Assembly (NCBI GenBank): GCA_009746045.1
Contig: RPFO01000229.1
Coordinates: 184,001 to 248,000, forward strand
Length of the DNA stretch: 64,000 nt
Direction of reading: 5' to 3'
Origin: Mesostigma viride
Lineage: Eukaryota; Streptophyta; Mesostigmatophyceae; Mesostigmatales; Mesostigmataceae
Of this stretch, positions 53,199 to 64,000 are shown one piece after another. The notes under the pieces were generated by a model. It saw only the letters and a program-made list of their open reading frames with translations. It was not told the origin of the DNA and did no database searches. Position numbers and translations under genes: made by a program. Every line of letters starts with the position of its first letter. The stretch's first letter is position 1.

Positions 53199-56193
53199 GG
53201 GGACGGTAGCCCCTACCGTCTTTGAGGACGGAGTCCATGCAACACGCAACACAAAAACACACACACATAATAATGCACAGTCCATGTAATCCCGCTCAAC
53301 CAGTCCTGAGGTCCTGAACAGCCTCAAACTTGATGAAATGTTGACCATAGGGGTACTATGTCCCAGCCCTTGTTCACCAACGGGCCAGTGAAACCAGGTC
53401 CCCCCAGACTTGCCACGCAGGGACAACTCTTTATATAGCCAATCGGGACTGCCAGCAGGAGGGAATATTTTTCATGCATACAACTTGATGATCCGGCCGA
53501 CGAGGTGGCCAGTCATGTATCCCGTCCAGCCGAAACCCAGCCTTACAGCGGGACTGATGCGCGTAACCACATCACAATTCGGAAGTACTACTAGCGTCGA
53601 CGACGGTGAGGCACAGCATGCAGTGCAGGCCCCATGCTCAGAAGCGAGGGCGTGCACAAGAAGAAACTGATCCATCGCCTCACTACCGACGGCTGTACGC
53701 GTCATCTCAAATACAGGCGCGCCGTGAGCCACCAAACGACCATGCAGTCGGCAGAACTTGTTTATGACATAATTATATGCGCCGCTCACAGCCCGCTAGG
53801 CCTTGCGGTATTGTCCGAGACACTGGCAATTATGCCAGCCTCGCGGCCATGCGGCACGGGATACTTATATAAAGCACCCCCTCATATCTCCAACGTGGCC
53901 GTCCCTGGCTGCCGCTGGAGTGGCTGTATAGAGGGGGAAGCCCTAGCGTGGCCGCTAGAGTGCGCCTCCCCTGCACCTGGGAACGCATGCAGGCCGGTGC
54001 CCGCAAGGCCCTAGTGTGTCAACTAGAGTGCGCCCCGCCGTCTCTATCCAGCGCAGGAAACAGTCAAAGTCGATCAAAACAGGAAACTTGGATAATATGG
54101 CACGTTAATTGCCCAAAACTAGCAGGGCCCCAGCGTGTCCACTGGAGTGCGCCCTGCCGACTCCTCCAACGAAGCTGCAGTAGTTTAGGCACAACACCAC
54201 TCCGGCCGACGTGCATAGACCGGAGCAGTCGCCGGTCCCCACATTCCTTACTGCTGCACCAATGTGCCTGAACTCCACCGCAAGCGGGGGAAAACTCCTC
54301 AGCTCGCAGTCACACCCTCCGTGACACTTGCACCGCAAGAACACGGTTGATGTTTGCGCAGGCCCATATGCATGTGGTGCTCGAGGCCGCCGACGTGAAC
54401 TGCATAGCGCCCGCAATGCCCGCACTTATAGGCATGTCGGAGAGTGACATGCCTTGCAGGAACTGTCGTATCAATAACGTTGCCCCTGCAAGACACCGTG
54501 CTGCTCATGGAGTAGGGGCGAATCATCCCCCGCAGTCCCCAACAAGGGCTCCTCGGGCTCGATCGCGTCCAGCCCACAGGTGCTCAAGCACATACACTGA
54601 TCGTGGGCCGGGGTCAATCCTGCGCACGACCGACCACTGCCTGTCCCGACCCCGCTTGGCTGTCTTGCCCAGCATCCCGATCCCCGCAACAGAAACACGC
54701 CTCTATGTATGCAGTCCCCACCGCGCATTGCTACATGATTCCCCCACTCGAAGCTTGAAGGCCTCTCACCACCCCTGTACCAGTGCATGGCCATGGGGTA
54801 TAGTACATTTTGCAGCCCACACAGCCCGCCCGCCATGCACATGGAACGCCATGCTCTGAGTCCCTCATCCATGCAACCTCGTAGGAGCGCTGACACGAGC
54901 CACTTGCAAATCACGCCCGATCTGCCTCCACCAGTGGTGCTTAAGGAACAACTCCATACCGGGCTCGGCCCACAGGAGGGACGCGAACACTGCGCGACGG
55001 TAGCGATGCACAGGGTCGCGGGCAGTAACTAGGTGCTCAGACTCCCGCAGCTCCGGATCCTGCCTGCCTCTCAGTCTCGGGTCGCCGTTTCAGTCCCCGT
55101 GACTCGCCATCGACGGCCAGATCCCACACGTCCCATGCAGGTACCTCAGTGCCCTGCCATGGCTCAGCGCGCGTCAGCGCCGGGTCCGCTCAGAGCGGAT
55201 GTACCGGCCCCAGTGCAGTGATACCGGGTGTTACTCGGGCTCCGGCAGTCTGCGGGGCGACAGCGCCACATCATGTGGCATCGGCACCATGCACGCGCAC
55301 TGTTGAGGCGGTGAGACAATGACCGGACACTGTCACCGGCATTGCATTACCGAAAGAGGCAACATTCGTTTCCCTTGAAAATTCAAGTACAACGGACGGC
55401 GCGCAAATTTCAGCGTACGGACTGATCTAGGACCGGATCGACCAAACCCGATCTGCCCAAATCTGCCCAAATCTTTCACTTCACGAGTCACTACCGGATC
55501 TGTACGGCACCTGCGGGCCGACTTCCTGATTCCGTGGACTCCGAGCATAGAACATTTTTTTCTGAGACGGCAGGCTTATTAGTCTTTAAATTAGACCAAC
55601 CTTGGGCAGTGTTCGATGGCATGGAAGCTCTTGCTGTCGTTTAAACGGCGCTGTCAATTAAGTCTGTTGGTTTTTAATTTTGACAGGACTCGCCCAGCAT
55701 GTTTTCCGCATGTTTTTAGCTCCAGGAGTTATAACAGCTGTAATATCACCAGTGGAATGCGGGAGGGGAGGTCGGGCTTAAGGAAAACTTTCTTTCGTTG
55801 TCATGCCACCATTCAAGCTCCGTGGTTACATGCACGACAGTGTAAGGCCCCTTCAAGAGAAGTTTCTGCGATCATAGACCGATAGTGCGCCACCGGTACT
55901 GGTAGAGAAATTTCATGCGTTTCTTGGAACGCCTATAGGCTTAATGACGGCTAGGCAAACGAGCTACTATCTCGCCCCGGCTAATCTATGAAACGTAAGT
56001 GTGCCGCCTTTCCCGTGCGCAAGTGTGGGGATCTCAGCGGGTCATTCGTTGTCACGTTTACGAAACGTCTACCCATGTGTTCCATGGCAAACGCGGTGTG
56101 CCTGGCATCCGCAATGTGCTCTGAGCATGGGTGTGTTCGGCATTGGTCTCGGCCGCAGCTTGTCAGGCCCAGGGTCGCGATGCACGAAGCACG

Positions 56194-56228
<35 letters not shown>

Positions 56229-56530
56229 CGCGTGTGTTTGACTCTTTGTGTCCGTAGCCAGTGTTGCCGCTTTAGTTCTGATGTATGACTTGCATCGCAG
56301 CACTTTGATATCAACACGGCTCACATTACCAGATTACTAGCAACACTGGTTACATGTTGCAAACTGCATTGGTATACAGATAATATTACAAATGCAAATA
56401 ATCTGTACATAATATACAAAAGAGATGTCAATAATCTGCATTGAAGAAGATGCAGGTGTTTGACTGTGCATGGAGGCAAGAGCTGCTTGTTGAATGTTGA
56501 TAGCAGCCACCGCCATGGGCTATGTTGTGT
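53199..56530. other. Gene-poor region with short dispersed repeats
   Basis: No gene or RNA is recognised. Three copies of a word of the type CTAGAGTGCGCC, with preceding CCTAGYGTG, occur near 53943-53970, 54010-54035 and 54130-54158. A (GT)n/(GC)n run lies at 56193-56232. The left part may be interior sequence of the putative LTR element. Open frames are short and show no family motif. Confidence 0.35.
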
Positions 56531-56534
56531 CGCT

Positions 56535-58145
<1,611 letters not shown>

Positions 58146-60535
58146 CTGAACGGCACATGGATTATGAAACAAATTGAAAGCACGGGCGCACGACATCAAC
58201 CAATATCATAACTTATTTTACTGTACAAGGTAAGGTTCATTGGTACCACATGCATTACTGGACAACTTGGGAGTTGGGTTTGATATGGCCTGCAGGCTAT
58301 CTATTGTGAAAACTGCAAGGCATGCTGGTATGGCTACTAAGTGGAACACCATGAATGGAATCCCTAGGAACACCAAGCCTAGTAATGTAAATTACAGGTG
58401 GCACAACTGGCACACACCACATCGTGGCAAATATAAGCCTGGACTGCAACAGATGATGGCATTTTCCTGTTATGGCATGGTCGATCGGAGGGAATTTTCA
58501 ACTTTTAATGCCGATGGACAATGTGAAAGTTATTCCACATAGGGCGGCCCGGCACTCAGCTGCTAACGTCTAGCTGACAACAACAAGCTTCACGGCCGAA
58601 TCAGGGATGCAGCGTCCACTATTAAACCAAGGCATATGAAAAAAATTCCTGCACAACGTCGGCTTACCGATGGTTGTGGTTAGCATGCGTGAACAAGAAG
58701 ATTGTGTGGTTTGTACGCCAGTCTGATCCGGCGACATGGCAGTGGCTGCCGGCCAGCACATGCGCATGCCATTCGACATGCTGAATGGGGGGCTGTGCGT
58801 TAAAATCAAAATTAACATGACAAACATCTCATGTAAGAAATTTATATACAGCTTTCTGTCTCAAGCCAAAAAAGGGTGTGTCGTCATGCAATATATCAGT
58901 CCTGCCAGCCATAAACCTTAACTCCTAATCTGGAATTCACAATTGGCTTGTTTGAATCACACGCATAAACAAAGTAGTCGACACATGTCTACGGAAGCGG
59001 CATTTTGAACGTGAGATTGGATTGATTTGCCGTTTGGTTAGTAAGTTTCCCAGACTGCCATCGCTAGCAAATTTACCATGGCTAGCAGGTGCTGAGGTGC
59101 ATTTTTTTGCTTAGGCAAGAACGGGACCATTTTTCTTTAGTCTAGCCTGGTCTAGCGCAAAAAAGGCTAAGCATGGGCGGGTCGACATGGCGTCGCATGG
59201 GCCGTGAGGCCGGACTTGAACGGACGATAGTGTTGTACTAGTTCAGGCTGAAAATGATTCCACCGTTTTCTGATTCCACCGTTTTTCCTTTCCGATTCCT
59301 TGGATGAAATCTGGCCGAATCAGACAGAATAGTTCCTGCGGTGCCAAAAGGGCGGTTACGAAAATGTGTGGCTGGAGTTTGTGCGAAGGGTAACTACTTT
59401 GACTGGTGCGCACTTGAAACTAGTCGGCATTGCTAGATGCCGCGGGGGTACACTCCAACTTGAAAGCCGGACGTCTTGGGGGTCAAGGCTTGGCTTTCGG
59501 TAATGCAATGGCTTCTGATGCACCAGTGCAACCACGACCGGCTGGGTCATCCACCACTACTGCCGGCAGTACATGCTGTCGCCATGCAACTGCGCACCGT
59601 TCCCGCATGTGCTTGCAGCCCCGGGGGCCCTTACTCCCGACATTCTCGGCGGGCGCGGACGCGCCCTGCATGCAAGGGTACTCAAGCCCAGGAGTGCCCT
59701 GACGGACCCAGCTAGGCGTCGATTCAATGCCGGGGTAGCCAATTGGTTGGCTACCGACAATTCAACAAGGTGCTGGACATCTGTTTGCCGGCCGACCACG
59801 ATTCAATGCAGGCTCCACCATGCCTGATCGCCCAGTCGCATCGGGGTTGCAGCAGCCTCCATGCACCGTGCCGTCTCCATGCACCGTGCCGCACTGGTGA
59901 AATTAATTACGTACGGGGGCACGAGAAGCCATGCACGTCCCTCACGCGCCAGGAAGCCAGGGAGCCGTGACTCATAGCCGCCAGCCGGAAGGCTCCCTAT
60001 AATAATACTTGGCTGCATGCCATGGGACTCCGCGTCCGTTGGTCTCGCGGGACGCGACGTGCAGTCAGGCCGTAGCCTGGGGTCGCTGGCACTAGCTGCC
60101 GAATCCGGCATCCCGCGCGGAGATGCCTCGATCGGTACGGACGCCCGTTAGCATCACTGAGCATCCGGTGAGCCCATGTCCAAAAAGGCCAGGACCATGT
60201 GCACATGCGGTGCTAAGTGCCTGACGTGGTCCTCTTCGGGACGGCCCGTTCAAGCCCGCCACCAATTGCAGATTACCCCATAGAGAATATAGCATAGAGA
60301 AAATATACTATATAGAAAATATATTATATAGAAAATAGAGAATATAGAAAATAGAGAATATAGAAGATATAGAATATAGAAAATATATAATATCCGCATG
60401 TCCACGGGCGCATCGATCCCTGGCATGGCAGTAGAAGGGTCGTCGGATCCACGCGCGGCTGCGGTGGATTCCTATACATAGATGGCCGGCTCGATCCGAG
60501 GTATAATGAATAAGAGTATGGTATAATAAAGAATG
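58146..60535. other. Gene-poor region, one unrecognised ORF
   Basis: A 100-codon plus-strand frame (58240-58542) contains VGFDMACRLSIVKTARHAG. A remote resemblance to the YDxxC region of KDZ-type transposases was considered but cannot be supported. AT-rich tandem words (ATAGAGAATATAGAAAAT) fill about 60280-60390. No gene is recognised. Confidence 0.3.
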
Positions 60536-60765
60536 ATGATCTTCCCCCTCACAGGCATGCTCCCCCCCTTACCCGGGCATAGCGTGATAGACCATGAGGG
60601 CGCGGGTGCCCTGGTGCACCTAGAGCAAGTGTTGTTTACATTCCCACCCTTGCAGGAAGTAGCTTAGAATGTATTATAGGCTCATATGCCCCTTCTCAGG
60701 GCTATGTGCTACATATACTCCCAACGGAGTTATGTTCCTAATTAATTAATTAATTAATTAATAAT
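60536..60765 (+). mobile_element. Half-LINE 3' tail, severely 5'-truncated (copy 7)
   Basis: About 190 bp of the half-LINE 3' UTR, almost identical to 24420-24610, end in ACTCCCAACGGAGT (about 60718-60731) and (TTAA)n to 60765. Being 3'-anchored and 5'-truncated, it looks like an abortive target-primed insertion. Confidence 0.85.
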
Positions 60766-63700
60766 AAAGAAGTGTAGTGGACCAGTACAAGTACTTAGTA
60801 TAGAAAAGGTAGGTATAGTAAAGAAGTATATGGTATTATTAGTAGCCATCTGGTTTCATACGCCCTGCGACCCCTCCCCTTCCCCGGGGACGACGCGTCC
60901 GCGCGATCGTCCAATTACTGCCAAGGAGTCAGGGGGTGCGGTACATCGTGTATTCCTTGCCCTTCTGAAGATGGGCTGCCAGCGTCCTGCTGCTCATAAG
61001 GATCTGGGATGCAGGACGAGGCCCGTCCGCCGGGCGCTCGTGTGTAATGTTATGGACCTCCGCGCGGTCTGTGCCCTATCTATACTCGCTGTCAGGGCAC
61101 CAAAAGGAACCATCGGGAAACCAAACGACTCACCTGCGCACGCGAATGTCCACATCCTGCGCGTCCAACCAGTCGAGCACAATGATGATGTCCGCTGCGC
61201 CCAGCGGTGCGATGGTCGCAGCCAAGTCGACCGGGGTGCATTGCAGCACACCTTTAACTCTTCAACCGTCTGGACTGGAACCACCAGAACGGACTGAGTT
61301 TGGGTATCTTTGTGCGCCTGAGAGTATCTAGGCTAAAAACATTTTCTGGCCCACCCTTGGAACCAAGCATGCTTTTATGTTGAATAAAGTTGGGGTAATG
61401 TGGTTGGTCACATATCCATGCCCCATGCATGCTATAAATAGCACACCCCCAGGGGGTACGGTGCACATGGGGTTGGAAACATATATTAAAAATATAATTA
61501 CTTACAGCAGAGTGAAATCACTCAAACCAAAGCAAACGCCCAGCTATAAACCTATATACAGGACAGGGTTGGAAACATATATAATGCATTATCGACCATT
61601 TACACAAATCAGGTGGCCCTGGCCTTTTAAAGGCAGTTTATAAGGATCACAGGCATGCCATCAATGCATTCACAGCATGAAATGTCACAGAACTGCACAT
61701 GCTAGCTAGCAAACAGCCCAAAATAGCTCAGACCGTTATAACGGTGCAAGCTATTTTGGGACGGTTGCCAGTTCTGCCGTATAGTAGGTTTCCTATCCCA
61801 AAGTGGCACAAAACAACAACTAGATGGCCACAAAAGCAATGCCAACACCATGTCCAGCATATAAGACACAAGCTCATGCTATACAATAGGTGTAAGGCTC
61901 ATATCAAGGCCTGCAGCGCGCGTAGAAAGGGTGGCAAGGAGCTACATCACTAACACACCCAATTAACGACAAAACACCTCTATGTTCTTGGAAACAATTA
62001 ATAAAACAATAGGAATAAGTTGGTATAATGCTCCCATGCAAACAGGTTATGGGTATCTCCACGATTTTCTCATGCAATGGATGCAAAACAAGAAGGCGGG
62101 CGTTGGCCAGCAAAACAAGAAGCCACGCCTAACACTGGTCAGAAAAGAACTTGTCTCGGGGTGCTTGACCAAGGAAAAGCATTGGGTAATCAACGTTACC
62201 ATATTAGTGACCGATAACAATCGTTACCTCGCTATTTCCGTTGCAGCATCAGCTAACGGTGACCAAACATGGTCCAAAATCTGCTTGACCTGATGGTATT
62301 CCCCAACCATGACAAGCCGATGCGTAGAGGCAGCAAAACAACAAAAAGACAATCACAACCCCTCGGTAATAACTCTAATATTAGCTTTAAACGATAATAC
62401 AACTATATACGGCTAATAGAACACGCTTGGAGGCTAGAACGTACCAGGTCGGTACAGCAGATTACCTTTCTTGCGCGAGCCAGCACGCCAGAGTTATGGA
62501 TGTAGCCTCGAGCCTTTACTGGCTGCCAATGCTAATAAATGCAAGGTAGCGTTACCTGCAATCCAATAAATGAGGCATTGTAGCGTGGATTTTCTCCAGA
62601 GCTTTACCGTGTTTGTCGTGGCAGAATGTTCCAATGCAGTAGATCAAGTGACGCCATTACTATCGATGTTTCTTTGCATTGCTGCATCTGCCAATTGTTT
62701 TTCACTTAAACGATTGATATTGCCTTGTTATGTCGCCAGGTAGACCGACATCCATGCGAGTTACGGGCGACTTTGCTCGCGATCATAAATGTAGGAGCAC
62801 GCATTAATTAAACCGGACTTGCTTGGGGTCAGGTCCCGATGGTGCGTTGTCGAGCGAGAGCCCATCAAGCAGGCGTGCTTATTGTTTATAATTATTATGA
62901 TCATGAACTTGCCTTATTGCCAGCATGTTTTCAGCTAGACTGTGGCCACTTTTGGTGCCGTGATGCTACAGTCATACCGTTGGCAGCCATTTTCCGTTTT
63001 CCTCAAGCGCTGGAATGCACAACTTCTCCATACTTATCCCGCCCGGCATGTCAGTGACCGTTCCCCAGGTATAGAACACTTCATGGCTTATTCATACTTG
63101 CTGGTTTGGGGCAGCGTATTTGCTTCTATCACCAGCAGCGCTTCACCTGACACTTTCGTTTGACTGCAGAGCCCCAGCGTGATGCCTTGGCGTTGGCGGT
63201 GGTCCTCAAGCGCGTACTGTCTGAAGGACAGTGTCATGGTATGACATTGGTAAGCTTTTGCGTTCGGTTTGGGCAGAGCTCTTGCCAGCAGCCGGGGCAG
63301 AATCGCAGCTGTATTGTCAATACCTGTTCTTATGCTTGCTCAACACGATAAATCATGTAGTCTGTTTCTCTGATGAAGACATTGGTTGGCAGTCGTATCA
63401 ATAGTGTTGCCTGCAATTTTCCCAGACCGGATACGCCTGTATGGTTGGCGATTACGGTTACTAGCATTTCTTCTTAGAGCCCGGGAGTCATGTTGAGATC
63501 AAGGTGACTAATGTGACATTGCTTTCTCTTTGCTAATGTTACTAGGGTTGTGGTGCTGGGATGCTGCATGTTGCTAACTGAGAAAAGCAGGATTCGTCCT
63601 TCAGAAAGAGACTAATATGACAGCAGGTAATATCTAGCACATCATCGTTCCCTTAGTGAACTCGTTGCATGTATACATCCTGCTTCCAGGCTTGCTTCCT

Positions 63701-64000
63701 TGCTTTTGGTTGCTGGCTGGCCGGCCGGCTGGTTGGCGTGTATTGCTTGTTCCCATAAACATTTGTATACATACGTACACGCACGCACACACACGCACGC
63801 TCATGTTGTCATGCACGCACAAGACCGCACCAAGGCAACCAACCAATGTAACAAGCTCCCATATCCCATGCTCATGGCTCCCCACCCTACCCAACAGCTG
63901 CACCTCATGCCCACTGCTCCTACCTAACAGCTGCACCTCATGCCCACTGCTTACACCATGAACATTGTCATGCCAAACTGCTGCCATGGCCGTCATGGCT
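60766..64000. other. Gene-poor end of window
   Basis: No gene is recognised. A possible short exon at about 63171-63239 (TTTGACTGCAG acceptor before it, GTATGA donor after it, encoding EPQRDALALAVVLKRVLSEG) has coding-like composition but no partners were found. A 24-bp direct repeat (AACAGCTGCACCTCATGCCC type) occurs at about 63894-63951. Confidence 0.3.

Noticed and set aside
53472-53789. Integrase or chromodomain remnant next to the putative LTR
   Set aside because: No zinc-binding HHCC, DDE or aromatic cage residues can be recognised in any frame.
58240-58542. KDZ-type transposase fragment
   Set aside because: Only a short FDMAC-like word resembles the family; the rest of the frame shows no matching blocks.

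Overview
The window is nuclear DNA of a eukaryote. Genes are GC-rich and split by many GT-AG introns, with large amounts of microsatellite and retrotransposon sequence. A prolyl 4-hydroxylase with a C-terminal ShKT-like domain, a Golgi-type sulfotransferase and the GC-rich alanine-heavy coding style suggest a green alga (Chlorophyta). That assignment is an inference; no rRNA, organelle or marker gene settles it. All models and similarities were read by eye, without alignments or database searches.

Three protein-coding genes can be built with consistent splice phases. (1) A plus-strand prolyl 4-hydroxylase (8735-14532, 4 exons, 371 aa). (2) A minus-strand type II membrane sulfotransferase (34721-25387, 3 exons, 541 aa). 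(3) A plus-strand giant coiled-coil protein (36117-52225, 15 exons, 2169 aa) whose N-terminal proline-glycine motif and C-terminal motif resemble HMMR/RHAMM and the KIF15 tail. The 5' third of gene 3 is also present as a damaged, startless copy (29177-33641) lying antisense inside intron 1 of the sulfotransferase gene. Both copy edges meet G-rich simple repeats.

Region by region: 1-8.7 kb and 14.8-24.6 kb are transposon graveyards. They hold two related retroelement types: ORF1-only 'half-LINE' elements (coiled coil plus L1-ORF1p-like RNA-binding domain, no reverse transcriptase) and fragments of a LINE with a YADD reverse transcriptase. Both end in the same short hairpin followed by TTAA-type repeats, as if one enzyme copied both. 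Three 1.7-2.3 kb elements flanked by TTAA with G/C-rich terminal inverted repeats (piggyBac-like target site) sit in a P4H intron, inside a LINE, and in an intron of the coiled-coil gene. In two of them the empty site can be read from homologous sequence in the same window. 52.5-64 kb is gene-poor, with one putative LTR, a 1 kb CT/CCCA microsatellite between direct repeats and a half-LINE tail.

A recurring oddity links the three genes: introns contain one or more degenerate copies ('echoes') of the adjoining exon edge, including the splice site. This suggests introns here grow by tandem duplication across exon-intron junctions.
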